A stretch of 64,000 bases of DNA from Odontocerum albicorne (lineage: Eukaryota; Arthropoda; Insecta; Trichoptera; Odontoceridae), in assembly GCA_949825065.1 (NCBI GenBank), contig OX463844.1, forward strand, positions 930,001-994,000. Direction: 5' to 3'. The notes under the pieces are model-generated. The model did not search any database, was not told where the DNA came from, and saw nothing but the letters and a program-made list of their open reading frames with translations. Positions 43,343 to 54,412 of this stretch are shown piece after piece. Position 1 is the first letter of the stretch. Each line of letters begins with the position of its first letter. The translations under genes and the position numbers were made by a program.

Positions 43343-44534
43343 CCGATTTCTGTATCCTTAACGATTTCCATTCAATAGAAAGAATATCTGGAATGATTAT
43401 CATGGCAGATCCAATTTTTAAATTTCCACTTATTTGAGATCTGGTCTCGGGCAGGAGAAACTGTCAGATACTTCTGTTGAACCTTTAATTCAGAACAAAA
43501 TCAATTTCGATAAAGTTTTTGGTGATTTTACCGCCTGTTATACGTGTTTGATATTTAAATTTTATTTTTACTGTGGGGTAAGGTGACTGTATGTTCTCGT
43601 TTTACACCTGTTAATAGGGGTTCATATATTTCGAAAAAAAAAAAATTCCAGCAATTGTACCCATTTCCGGAAGTGTTTTAAAAATAATTAAGCTCCAAAA
43701 CATCTCGTCTCGGCTCTGTCGATTTTTTGTGTATTATATTTTTAATAATAAATAATATAAAATGACATATGCTCTGAAAATTGTGAATAATTTATAAAAG
43801 TTCAAAATAATGAACAGACACAAAATTTTCCCCTTTGTTACTTTTATCAACATCAGTGTATAATCAACGCTACAATACCAACTTGAACAGTCATGAAATG
43901 TATTTCCAAGTTATCAATGTTTACAAATATGATAATTTAAAAAAAACTTATGTTGAAAATTTATCGAATAATCATTTGAATTAAACAATTATTTTTACTG
44001 TTTTACAATTAAGATTTTAGGAACTGTGTTCCTTAAAGGAGAGATGATGGTTTGTTGATAAATAAAACTTGTTTAGATCGCAAAGCGGAAAGAGGTTTTA
44101 ATTGATAGACGTAGGTATTTATACTATTCTTGAATGTGTACGGGAATGCGCGCACGATATACCACCGTCTCGTTTCAGCATCCACAATACGATTCTTGTC
44201 ATATGTAGGTATCATTCTGTTTTGGGAACTGGTGCGACAGATGTGTTGCCTTCTCGCTCTAACATGGAATGCGCTCCACACCTGATAGTGAGTTGAATGA
44301 CCGGCGTGTGGACCTTGCACTTGTTTGTTTCAAATTGTTAAGGTATGCAAAGGTCGTTTCACCGGTCATTGACCGCGCATACAAACGCCATAAGATGAAT
44401 GCTATCCGTATTTAAATAAGATTGATTTATTATCTTATTTAAAAAGTTCAAATAAGGGCTCTAAATATAAATCAATCCAACAATCTGTCCCTTTGAAACC
44501 ATGGTTGATTATTATGAGAATTAATAAGATGGAA
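43343..44534. other. Spacer, nothing recognised
   Basis: AT-rich to 44030. 44100-44330 is less AT-rich, with overlapping frames on both strands (44033-44320 minus, 44102-44296 plus); neither shows a known domain. Confidence 0.4.
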
Positions 44535-44900
44535 GTTTCTGTCATTTGTCGTTCACGTTAGTCACCTTTATAGAATGGGTATTGTGGAGAATCTCTGCTG
44601 TGAGTGTGGTCTAGATAATGAAACTATAGACCAAATATTTTTCGGTTGTTCTTTGCGAGACATATTTGATTTACTAAAATCCATATCTTTGCCGCGTCCA
44701 ATGAATGTTGCGTTTCCTCTTTTTTCGAGAAACTTTTCCATTTATGGATCGATTCTTAAATTTTTGAAGCTTAATCAGTTGAAACTTTGAATTATCTAGA
44801 ATCGTCATTTTTTAAATAGCTTTAATTACATCGATTTATATAATTTCAGAATGTCTTTAATTTGGTGGTACACCTCATCCTAGTTTGGGTGGATTACCTA
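44535..44900 (+). mobile_element. LINE-E C-terminal fragment with Cys-rich motif
   Basis: The frame 44575-44790 gives 71 residues: MGIVENLCCECGLDNETIDQ then IFFGCSLRDIF. The CxCG....ET..HIFF.C pattern is the C-terminal cysteine motif of I/Jockey-type LINE ORF2 proteins; here the usual histidine is a glutamine (DQIFFGC). Upstream 44535-44570 reads NKMEVSVICRSR in the same family style, interrupted by a stop. A downstream phrase TCCTAGTTTGGGTGGATT (about 44877) recurs at 63659 and may be part of the 3' end of this family. Confidence 0.6.
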
Positions 44901-45074
44901 ATTTAAAAATAACTGTTCGAATAATTAGTTCCATAAATCTGACAACGTTTTAAATGTTCTAAGAACTAGAAAACTAAATTATTTAATGTTATGAAGGAAT
45001 ATTTCACAAGATCTTTTGCTTGATTAAAATATGAAAACATTGATGCATTTTTTGTTTCAAAAGAATAGTTGTCA

Positions 45075-45870
45075 TCGTCAATTGAAATGAAAAAGAAGGC
45101 ATATAACAACGGTTACATAATTTTAATGTTCTAGAAATCATTGAACTGTAAATATATATTTCGTTATTAAGTGAAAGTTCGCTTTACAAACAATAGCATA
45201 TTGTCAATTGAAATTAAAAAGAAGGCATGCAACAACGGTTATATAATTTTAAGAAATTATATAATTTTTATCTAATGTTTTTTCTAGAAATTGTTGTTTC
45301 AAAACAATAGCATATTGTCAATTAAAATTTTAGAAAAAGTATATAACAACGGTTATATAATTTTAATGTTCTAGAAATCATTGAACTGTAAATATGCATT
45401 TCGTTATTAAGTTAAAGTTCGCTTTACAAACAATAGCATATTGTTAATTGAAATTAAAAAGAAGGCATACAACAACGGTTATATAATTTTAAGAAATTAT
45501 ATAATTTTCATATAATGTTTTTTCTAGAAATTTTTGTTTCAAAACAATAGCATATTGTCAATTAAAATTTAAAAAAAAGTATATAACAACGGTTATATAA
45601 CTTAAATGTGTTAGAAATCATTGAACTGTAAATATGCATTTCGTTATTAAGTAAAAGTTCGCTTTGCAAACAATAGCATATTGTCAATTGAGATTAAAAA
45701 GAAGGCATACAAGAACGGTTATTTAATTAAGATGATCTAGAAATCATTGTTTCAAAACAATATAATGTTGTCAATTGAAATAAAAAAGAAAGCATATAAC
45801 AACGGTTATATAATTTTAATGTTATAGAAATCATTGAACTGTAAATATATATTTCGTTATCAAGTGAAAT
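45075..45870. repeat. Tandem repeat with ~240-bp period (about 120-bp sub-units)
   Basis: GAAATCATTGAACTGTAAAT recurs at 45132, 45373, 45613 and 45827 (spacings 241, 240 and 214). Within each period two related ~120-bp halves share CAATAGCATATTGTCAATT, AAAAAGAAGGCAT and CAACAACGGTTATATAATTT. Diverged by roughly several per cent between periods. Very AT-rich, non-coding. Confidence 0.85.
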
Positions 45871-46332
45871 TTCGATTTAAAACAAATCACTAGATGGCGT
45901 TACTGATTTCTCGAAATAATTAGTTGCCGAATACGAGTACATGAGGTCCGCAATATTTCTATTGTTCAGTACGTACATTCGGCAGGATATTTGCCCAGTA
46001 CGCGAATTCAGCAATCATGTTGCTTTTTTTCACGAAAAATCCAATTTTTGCCGAGTTTGTGAATTCAGCAATTTCAAGTTTGAAGCGAACGTATATAAAC
46101 ACATAGAAAATAGATGCTTTTTTTTATTTGAGATTTTTTTATAAGCCTGTACTAAACACAAATTGTACTAAGAATACCATATTTCAAACTATATGTTAGA
46201 GCTAGATCAAGAGGAATTTGTGAGAAATAGTGTTTGTTTAACTTACGTTTCATTTCTAAAGAAAAGAAAAAAATAATCAAATTTCTAACTTTAAAAAAAA
46301 AAATCTTTTTATTTTTTTTGCACTTCGACCTA
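45871..46332. other. AT-rich spacer
   Basis: Frame 45941-46144 has repeated (C)EFSN words (REFSNHV, CEFSNFK), reflecting a short internal DNA duplication (GCGAATTCAGCAATCATG / GTGAATTCAGCAATTTCA). No known protein family. Confidence 0.4.
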
Positions 46333-46550
46333 CACGACGACCCCGTGGCTTAAAAGGTAAGACGCTTGTCTCCCAATCCGGAGGCTGAAGATTCAAATCC
46401 CGCTGAAACCCAGATTATTTTAATGAGGGTTCCAGTCTGGTATTTACTTAAGGCACTCTTAACATATTTTTTTGTTGGTTGGAAGAGATTGCCACATGGA
46501 AATACACCCACCATGTTGTACGGTATACAACAAAAGTGTAATAAAATACA
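46333..46550 (+). mobile_element. tRNA-derived SINE, near-complete copy
   Basis: Head GACGACCCCGTGGCTTAAAA and GGTAAGACGCTTGTCTCCCA, B-box-like GATTCAAATCCCG at about 46390, linker (GGGTTCCAGTCTGGTATTTA) and tail (TTGGTTGGAAGAGATTGCCA, then CCCACCATGTTGTACGG). It finishes in an AATAAAATACAATATAAT stretch. The tRNA-like A box is partly degraded. Same family as 43151-43342 but the opposite strand. Confidence 0.85.
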
Positions 46551-48639
46551 ATATAATATTTATTTATTTTTATTTGTTTCACACATGACAAGAAATATAC
46601 ATAATTTGCGAAAAAACAACACGTAATTTAATTTGGACATACAATTTTAATGGATCAGGGTTTATTGCCTTTGCTTTGTCATGTCCCCAGTAAACTAGGC
46701 TTTTGCCTGTATCTCACTGAGGACATAAATATAAATACACAAAGCACTCTCCTGCCTAACTACGACTTGATGTCAGCCGAGTCTAAGGCAGTCAGTTTAC
46801 ATACACTAAAATATAATAAAAAAAATAAGAAATATTTACAAAGTATAAAACATCATATGTACTACATACGGGTATGTCATAAAATATCAAAGTATAAAAT
46901 ATCATAAGCATTGCACATATCATAAAATATCAAATTATAAAATACCAAAAGTATTATATATATCCTAAAATATCAATCAAATTTTGGTTTAAATATTTAA
47001 TTTAAAATGGATTAAATAGTGTTTCAATTTTTAAACTTTATACTTCTAATTATGTTTTAATACCTAGAGATCTGTTATTGAGATGTGTATTTGCTTATAT
47101 ATAGATATATTGTATCATCCCAGAAAAATGTAGCCACAGAAAATATATAAATACTTTTCTGGTATACGAGTATAATACATTTTCGAAAAGAAAGCATTAA
47201 AATTAAAATGATTTATATATATTTATATAAAAGCATTTCCTGCGGATTTCTGAAGAGATCTTCCGCTTTGGAAAATAGCTCCATTCAAATTTAATGGAAC
47301 TTCGCTGTCCGAGCTGCGAGAAGTAACAAAACAAGGTAATGAAAAATAACTCGAGCGGCTCTTGATTCAGAAGTGAGAGAAGAGAAAGAAGAGAAAGAAG
47401 AGGAGAAGAAATAAATGTTAACCCCTTTCCCACCCCTTGTGTTTTAAGGAACCCCTTTCTCACCCCTTATGTTTTCTTAAATATCAACCTATTACACACA
47501 TAATTTCAACCGCATCATAATCTCAACCATCACGTTGAAATTGTGTAGTCATCACACACTACATTTGGCAATTCACTCATACGATTACGCCTATGTGGAG
47601 AACTCCAGAAGTACCTTACTCCTCATTTTCCCCCTGCCAAAGGGCCACATTGTAACATATTTTTTTAAATTTGAAGGCATGTCATTTTAAATATTTCCAC
47701 TCTCCTCTTCAGGAATATGTATTAATTTATTGGCACAAAGAAGTGCATGTTCTGAGACTTAAAGATCTTATTTGTATAGTTGTAAGCTACTGTCATAAGT
47801 TTGCGATAAAATATCAAAATATGTACATAAAAGTGTTTTTTAATTTTATAATTCTGGTGCAGATATGAATTATATCTGTACCAGAATACGAGTACATGAC
47901 TGAATTTTATCTTAAAATTCCAAATTTTTCAGTTTGATATCCTTCAACATATCTGCAGAAGTATTTCGGACATATTAAAGAGCGTGGCCGTGAGACAATA
48001 ATGTATCCGGTTCCAGTAATTGAGTCTTCGAGTTTAGAACCTCGGTAGGCACGGAACTCGTGATTCGTCATTGTACGTGTTGGTAACCCTTCTGCACGCG
48101 AAGAGACAGTAGCACTCGCATTAGTCTATCGCATGTGTTGCCAACTATTTTACTAGACTGGTAGACATACATTTCGTTTCTACCATATTAACACTCCTCG
48201 TCATGCATACTCTAATTTTATTAATTCCTGTATTCTTGAAGCAGTGCACAATATTATATTATTATCTATTTATGGTAGATTCTATTTCTTGATTGGTTTT
48301 AGTTGAGAAAAGTGTATTCATCATCAATTTTATGTTATTATTTTGATATAGCACTATTTGTCAAAGAGCGACATAACATTCAATAATTTCATTGAAAACA
48401 TATTATATTTTTCACCTTCTCGTAATATAATAACAAATAGGTAATCGTCGATTGAGGTCACTTTATATACCGTTCCGGAACGCGTCTGAATGTTCGCAGT
48501 TCAGAGTGCTTAAGGTTAAAAGGATATTAAAAATTTCTACTTTTTTGTTAGTCTTTTTAATTGCTGAAAATTTAAATGTGTGTAAAAAATCATGTAAAAA
48601 ACGTGGGAAAAAATAATCAAAGCTGCAAAAATGTGTACA
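46551..48639. other. AT-rich spacer, about 2.1 kb
   Basis: 46830-46985 contains irregular repeats of ATAAAATATCAAA. 47376-47412 is a purine tract (GAGAAGAGAAAGAAGAG). 47410-47475 holds a diverged duplication of AACCCCTTTCTCACCCCTTGTGT-type sequence. 47866-47886 is a small inverted repeat (CAGATATGAATTATATCTG). No gene-like frame recognised. Confidence 0.45.
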
Positions 48640-48960
48640 CTGAGAACAATACACGGGATAATAATGTATGACAGAATACGAAATGAAATGATAAGAGATA
48701 AATGTGAATTAGAGATTAATGTGTTGAGTGAGATAAAAAAAGAGCACTCTTAAGATGGTTTGGGAATGTGGAACGAATGAATGAAGAAATACTAAGAAAA
48801 CAAATGTACAGTGGAAATGTGAGTGGTAAGCGCGTGAAAGGAAGTCTAAAGTAAGTATGGTTGAATCAAGCGAATGATACCTTGATAGAACCAAACGTAG
48901 AAAAACAGATAAATTGTAGATATGTGAAATTTATGTCATAAAACGAAATGACAGATAAGC
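48640..48960 (+). mobile_element. LINE-B ORF2 C-terminal fragment, first of two
   Basis: Frames give RTIHGIIMYDRIRNEMIRDK, CELEINVLSEIKK, then LRWFGNVERMNEEILRKQMY and SGNVSGKRVKGSL. The stretch just before LRWFG (C-L-...-IKK) is positionally equivalent to CLKERLLTTDIIKKIKKE at the satellite border. Frameshifted near 48748. Confidence 0.7.
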
Positions 48961-49265
48961 GATAATTATTAACTTAAGGCTTATGTGTTGAATAAGATGA
49001 AGAAGGCAACACTGAAATGGTTTGAGCATGTAGAATGAATGAATGAAGATATACTAATAGGACAAATACAAAATGCAAATGTGAGTGGAAAGCGAGTGAT
49101 ATGAAGATCAAGGAAAGTTTGGTTGAATCAAGTGAATAATCTCTCGAAAGAATGAAACGTAAAAAGTCAGTAAAATCGTAGGATTTGTGTGAGAAGGTAT
49201 ATGGATGTAGAAGAGGCAAATTATGTGTGCGTGTCGAGATAAGAAATGTTTCACGCTCTGTCCTC
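48961..49265 (+). mobile_element. LINE-B ORF2 C-terminal fragment, second of two
   Basis: A second copy in tandem with the first: VLNKMKKATLKWFEHVE, ERMNEDILIGQIQNANVSGK-like sequence, VWLNQVNNLSKE and RKKSVKS, then VCVSR. Diverged from the first copy by many substitutions, so it is a separate insertion or an old duplication. Confidence 0.65.
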
Positions 49266-49892
49266 TTTGCCTATACCGACAGAGAAATGCTGTAATGGTA
49301 TAAATGGTAACACATTGAAAATACTTACATTGTTATCAACATGCAAGAAGAGAATTTTGTTATACTTCGGATATGTGCTAGAAGAGGTGAAGACGGATTT
49401 GTTATTGAGACATGATCATATATTTTTTAAATTATTCTTCTCTGGTTAGAACTATTTTGTATTACGCTTTTATGTATGGTCACCCCACTGTCTATGTTGA
49501 TAAACTTAAATGTCTATGTTGATAAACTTAAATGTAGACCGTGGAAGTTTTTACGTTTTATAAACTTTAAAAAGCAAATCTCAAGAAATGAGATATGTTG
49601 TGGGAAGTGGTGAGTCTTATAACATTGTCAGTTGTTAGAACTAAACATAGATTGTCAATTCGTATTTCAACAGTCAAGCACTAACTCAGATTGTTAAGTT
49701 ACACGTTCTTTGTAACCAGCAAAAATCACAATTATGCAGTTACAGTTAAGTAATACAAGTCCTGCGTAAAAAATCAAAGTGAAAAAAAAAATTGATTAGC
49801 AAGTTTCATGGCGAATATCAAGTTCAATCAGTAATAATAGTTTATTTTTTGTTGATTTGTAAAGGGGTTTTTTATTATGCTAAATAACGTTT
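49266..49892. other. AT-rich spacer
   Basis: A 24-base direct duplication (CTATGTTGATAAACTTAAATG, 49492 and 49513) is the only structure seen. Confidence 0.45.
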
Positions 49893-50092
49893 NNNNNNNN
49901 NNNNNNNNNNNNNNNNNNNNNNNNNNNNNNNNNNNNNNNNNNNNNNNNNNNNNNNNNNNNNNNNNNNNNNNNNNNNNNNNNNNNNNNNNNNNNNNNNNNN
50001 NNNNNNNNNNNNNNNNNNNNNNNNNNNNNNNNNNNNNNNNNNNNNNNNNNNNNNNNNNNNNNNNNNNNNNNNNNNNNNNNNNNNNNNNNNNN
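49893..50092. other. Assembly gap, 200 N
   Basis: 200 consecutive undetermined bases. The length suggests a fixed-size scaffold gap; true distance and content are unknown. Confidence 0.98.
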
Positions 50093-50564
50093 GTATCATC
50101 TCAGCTGTCGCTCTTACATCTTACAGCTCATTTATTCATCTAATTTATTATATAATTTTAATCCATGCTAAAATTTTGGATGTCTTCATTTCACCTTCTA
50201 CCAAACATTTACACTCCACGAATTTGCATTAATGCACGCGTTACCACAACATTAATGTTACTCTTATCGTATTTTGCCAAGTTCAAGATCCACTTTTGAA
50301 GGTAGTATCCCAAAATACCAAGAATAAACCTTGTAGAATAGAGCCACGGGTAGAAACCGTACTCACGTAAGTAATACTGAACATTAACTGCAAATGTATA
50401 ACGATATAATGGAAACACGTTGATATAAATCATACTAGTAAAAGTGAAAACGGTAATAAATTTTTCAACCTTCCTTTCCTACAGATTGATTTCATCACGT
50501 ATAAAAAGAGCTATGAAAAGTGAAAACTGCGTTAGACTTTTTATTAATACATACATAGATATAC
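50093..50564. other. Spacer, nothing recognised
   Basis: Frame 50209-50433 (minus) has no recognised domain; no repeat structure. Confidence 0.4.
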
Positions 50565-50885
50565 AGTTAGGGTAGGCATAAAGGACAAAGTGCCAAACTT
50601 TACTTTCACAACATACTTATGTCGCCTCCACAACATCCATATATTTTCTAAAAGAGTTTTGTTCTTTTATCCTTAATCTTTACTTTTACTTCTTAAGTGT
50701 GATTGGACCAAAACAAAAATTGTACTTGGTCCAACCACACTTTTCTTGGTCATATTCTACCACGACCTCCACTTATACTTACATTAAAAATTTATTTAGT
50801 CAGTCTGTCGTCACCTATTCGTAAAATATGTCCAAATCACCTCAACATGGTATTTTCACATTATTTTTGATAATATATCAGTGTT
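50565..50885 (-). mobile_element. LINE-B ORF2 C-terminal fragment
   Basis: The minus strand gives DRLTK, a stop, IFNVSISGGRGR and RKVWLDQ, followed by an internal inverted phrase (TGATTGGACCAAAACAAAAA / TACTTGGTCCAACC) and a decayed W-MLWRRHK segment ending near LCPLCLP. Same family as 4865 and 42565. Dead. Confidence 0.6.
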
Positions 50886-51524
50886 AAGGAGGGAGAACAC
50901 ATTTCCGAATAAATTAAGGTTTGAACTCTTTAATACCAAAACGCTACACTTAGTGTTTTTTTTATTTTTATTATTTTAGTTATTTGATGTAAGCTAAACC
51001 GGTTTCTTATTTAAATAAAATAAATAAATCATTTTTTGGGTCATCTTGTTTATTTTTAGCCCTGTAATTATTTCGGAAACAGTTGAATTAAGAATATCAA
51101 GAAGACGGTGCACTATGAGATGGAGCGATCAAATAAAAGGGGTAACATGTTCCTTTCAGTGCTGTATACAAAATGGCCCAGGACCACCCTAGGGAGGGAT
51201 GAGACAGGTGGTTCTCTGAGTTCCAGACATAACAAAGGACCACGACGGTCAACATTAGCACGCGACCAAGAACAAGGGCTTTTAAACTTGAAAATTATGG
51301 GTCGTGTTACACTACACCCAATCGCTAAAATAAAACATTTTAACTCTTGAAAATTCGATCCAAATCGAGACATTTTTACCCAATGCGCAGCTTGTTTTTA
51401 AAGAATTCTGATTTTTGTGAATGTTTTAAAAATTTTAATATTTTAGTAAATATTGAGAATGTTTGTAATTAAACTTTGTATATTTGTTCAAAATACTTTC
51501 TTACTATATGTAACATTTTAATTG
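50886..51524. other. Spacer with a possible LINE trace at 51090-51150
   Basis: 51095-51145 (ATATCAAGAAGACGGTGCAC, TGAGATGGAGCGATCAAATA) vaguely resembles an RRRC..RWSDQI LINE tail. 51170-51320 is less AT-rich, with overlapping frames on both strands that have no known domain. Confidence 0.35.
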
Positions 51525-52440
51525 CAAATATAATCTGGCAGGCTTATGGCAAGGCGGCAATCTCTTCCAACCAACCAGACAAATTAAATGAAGCAAGTTA
51601 CGTGGTCGCATAAATTATTCAAATGACTATCTATCCCTACAAAATCCATAAACACAAAGATACGTGAGCTCACAAACCTCACAAAGACGGACAATCACCA
51701 TAACATTATTTTTAATATAAAGTGAGGCATCATCAATCAAAAGGAAAGGAAGGGATGTTGGAGAGGAATAGAAAAGAGAAATCAGGATTGAAACACGTTA
51801 TTTCACTGACTTGAAATTACGAGTTTTTTTCAGTCGTTTCTTATTTATTTAACACTCTCATTGCAAATACAATCTGGTGGGATTATTGCCAGGCGGCAAT
51901 CTCTTCCAACCAACCAGGACAAAGTAAATGAAGCAAGTGACGTGGTCGCATAAATCATTCAAATTACTATCCATCCCCCACGAAGTCCATAAACATATAC
52001 GTGAGCACATGCTCACGAACCCCACAAAGACGGACAAACACCAGAACATTATTTTTCATATAAAGTGAGATATCATCAATTAAAAGGAAAGGAAGGGATG
52101 GTGGAGAGGAAAGGAAAAGAAAAATCAGGAATGAAATACGTTATTTTACGACTACAAATTAAGAGGTTTTTCAGTCGCTTCTTAATGCATGCCAAGGATG
52201 GAATGAGTCTTATATTGGTTTGTAACTGATGTCCAGAGTCTCACTGCATATACAGTAAAAGACGACGTAAAGAAAGAGGAGCGATGAACTGGAAAGGCCA
52301 ATAAACGATTTTTGTTTGAGCGTAGCGCTAATCCATGATTGGAAAGACGCTGAAAATTCTCGGCGATTCTTCTTAAAGCATGCCAAGGACGGAGCTATAG
52401 TCTGTAGAGTCAAGTATGATAATTTTGCCGACATTCTCCT
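51525..52440 (-). mobile_element. LINE-A 3' ends, two to three copies in tandem
   Basis: Copy i (51525-51845): tail (CTGGCAGGCTTATGGCAAGG, CTTCCAACCAACCAGAC), 3' UTR and a short ORF end. Copy ii (51846-52265): the same tail (CTGGTGGGATTATTGCCAGG) and 3' UTR, then LINE ORF2 end IRLIPSLACIKKRLKNLLI and VRLWTSV. Copy iii (52266-52440): only ORF2-like LQTIAPSLACFKKNRREF. All antisense and joined head to tail, so they are either successive insertions or a duplicated tail. Same family as 1086-1492. Confidence 0.75.
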
Positions 52441-52844
52441 TTGTGGAGAGCTATATCACACTCCTTACATATGTTATGTACCGGGTCTCACTTGTCTTCT
52501 TGTGCTTAGCACATACGAGTACCTTGCAAGTTCTGCAGGGTATTTTTTTGTTGATTGAATGCATATCAACACATGTTTAGACAACCTGTATTGAGGATCT
52601 CGCTTATTCCATATTCGAAGACTGTAGGTGGTTCATATAAAAAGTCTTCAAGATCTGATACTTCAGTGTACACTGATGATGCGAGGTCAGAAACTCCATT
52701 ATAAATAATTGATTCCACATGTTCATGATCTAGGCCCTAGTATGTTGTCCATGTGAGAACTAATGCGATTATCGTTTATAATAAATATTGAATTCTTTAC
52801 AAAAGTACTCGCTAGATGCCAGTATACCCTTTCTTATTTGTGCT
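52441..52844. other. Spacer, nothing firmly recognised
   Basis: Frame 52316-52558 overlaps the LINE-A antisense and has no recognised domain. 52675-52700 has CTGATGATGCGAGGTCAGAAAC-like order reminiscent of a Penelope tail, but too little else matches. Confidence 0.35.
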
Positions 52845-52935
52845 CCACTCATGATGAGGTGAAAGCTTTAAAACCGGTAAGGTTATATCGTTACAAAAAG
52901 TGGAATAAAACATTGTTTGATACAACAAATTAGAA
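52845..52935 (+). mobile_element. Penelope-like tail, solo
   Basis: CTCCACTCATGATGAGGTGA, AAACCGGTAAGGTTATATCG, TTACAAAAAGTGGAATAAAA and TTGATACAACAAATTAG match the terminal repeat of the 5.7-9.1 kb copies. The ribozyme-like core is mutated (CTCATGA, TAAAAC). No ORF part attached. Confidence 0.75.
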
Positions 52936-53560
52936 AATTACCCCCTTTTTTGGATGAGATATCGATCACGTGAAATCACGGGACCGGGATTTAATGCAAA
53001 TTTAGTTTATTACGTTAGAATACGGGATACAAGTATTGATAATTGATTTATTGTAAAATGTAGTAATTTCATGAGAATAAAGTTGATAATTTTGGAGTTT
53101 CCTTTTAATTGACTAGCAATTATCCTGTCCATTATCATTGCGGAATAATAAGGTTTTGCAGCGAGTGGACCCCTCAAGTCCAGCCCGCGGCCCCACCGGG
53201 TCCGGGGCGCCTGTCGGCCCGAGAAATTTATGACCCCTGAATCTCTCTCCTACTCCGACAGAGCACCTTCCTTAGCTCTCAACTTTACAAGTTTCACAGA
53301 TTCAATCCGAGTTCAAATCAGTAGACAGTGTTTTTCAAACTATGTGTCTCAATTACAGAGACCGTAAAAGTTTGTAAATTTAATAAAATACCAAATTAAA
53401 CTACGGGAAACTATAAGCTAATTTTATTTGTAGGAATAAAATTTTCAGTTTTAGAAACCTTGTGTTTGGTTGATAACAACCTTTTTAAAAAAAAAATTAT
53501 TTAACTTCTTTATAAGTGTGTTTAAAACAAATTAGTGAATAAGGGTTAAAAAAAAGCATT
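52936..53560. other. Spacer with a GC-rich island
   Basis: 53160-53230 is strikingly GC-rich (CAGCCCGCGGCCCCACCGGG) in an AT-rich neighbourhood; it encodes nothing recognisable and carries no repeat. The rest is AT-rich. Confidence 0.4.
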
Positions 53561-54133
53561 TACCGCATTTTACGGACTATAAGACGCTACAGACTATAAC
53601 ACGCACCTTAATTTTTAGGCAATTTAAAAAAAAATTTACATTTTTACCATTTTTATATTCGCTATTTGGCTTAGTTCCACACTGGTTTTCTTTCAATGTT
53701 GAATAAGAAAGCGATGGAAATATAATATTTTCTCTTCATACTCTTGTGGCATTTTCTGAGATATTTTGGTTTTGGTTCCATGATGCTTCATAAACCTGCA
53801 GCACCAACCAACTCCACCCTTAAAGTCTGTTAAGTTCCACTGTAGCGCTAACTTACGAGCGCGTATTTGAATCATTTTTGTATTAATTCCAATGCCATTT
53901 TGACGGTGTCCTTGAATCCATTTCAATACGTCATCTTCTAGTTTTCAATCCAATGTTGCCAGATAAAGATAGGTTTCCCGCGGCATCGAATATATGGCCA
54001 TTTTTAAGACTGGCGGGAATTTTAAATCAAACACTGGACATTTTTAAATTAATTTCGAGTATAAGACGCACCTGAATTTTGGAGGCAATTTTTTGAAGAA
54101 AAAAGTGCGTCTTATAGTCCGTAAAATACGGTA
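53561..54133 (-). mobile_element. Pogo-like DNA element, internally deleted
   Basis: TA at 53561-53562 and 54132-54133 flank inverted ends: CCGCATTTTACGGACTATAA at the left, and CCGTATTTTACGGACTATAA when the right end is read inward. They continue imperfectly through GACGC and AGGCAATTT. An antisense fragment of a transposase DNA-binding domain remains inside. TA duplication plus a CENP-B-type domain indicates a pogo/Tigger-like member of the Tc1/mariner superfamily, reduced to 569 bp. Confidence 0.75.
53693..53926 (-). pseudogene. Pogo/Tigger-like transposase N-terminal fragment
   Basis: 78-residue frame: MKWIQGHRQNGIGINTKMIQ, IRARKLALQWNLTDFKGGVG, WCCRFMKHHGTKTKISQKMP, then YEEKILYFHRFLI. 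The order 'R..G..I....I..KA..LA......F.G..GW..RFM.RH' is the CENP-B-type helix-turn-helix of pogo-like transposases, and 'QKxPxxYEEKIxxFxRFxI' is the linker leading to the DDE domain. The catalytic domain is absent. It would bind its element's ends if expressed in full form; here it is only a relic. Confidence 0.75.
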
Positions 54134-54412
54134 TCACTTTTTTATCATCACACATACATATTGTTTCTTATACATTCTTACATACCATCACGTTCTATCT
54201 CGACACACATCTTCACCTTTTCTTCATTCATATACTTTACCATATAACTTTTAACATTTATCCAACTTTATACGTATCCTTATTTTTAAATATAATTTCT
54301 TAGATCCAATCGTGCTATCTTTTGCGTTCATCTTCCACGTCTTCCATGGACAATATATTTATTTATTTAGCATTTCTTCATTAATTTGCTATACATCATT
54401 TTATCTAACAAA
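54134..54412. other. AT-rich spacer, possible LINE-B trace
   Basis: The minus strand near 54180-54230 contains ATGTGTGTCGAGATAGAACG-type sequence reminiscent of the 'VC.DR' end of LINE-B, but too short to call. Confidence 0.35.

Noticed and set aside
44102..44320. Overlapping small ORFs on both strands as a small host gene
   Set aside because: No known domain, no splice or start context that favours either strand; chance in less AT-rich DNA is more likely.
49875..50143. ORFs composed mainly of X
   Set aside because: They cross the 200-base gap and have no real sequence content.
52670..52705. Additional hammerhead core (CTGATGA ... GAAAC)
   Set aside because: Stem II would be only about two base pairs and no stem III or Penelope flank could be found.
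53160..53230. CpG-island-like promoter or rDNA fragment
   Set aside because: Only ~70 bases are GC-rich, with no TATA, Inr or rRNA-like sequence recognised and no gene nearby.
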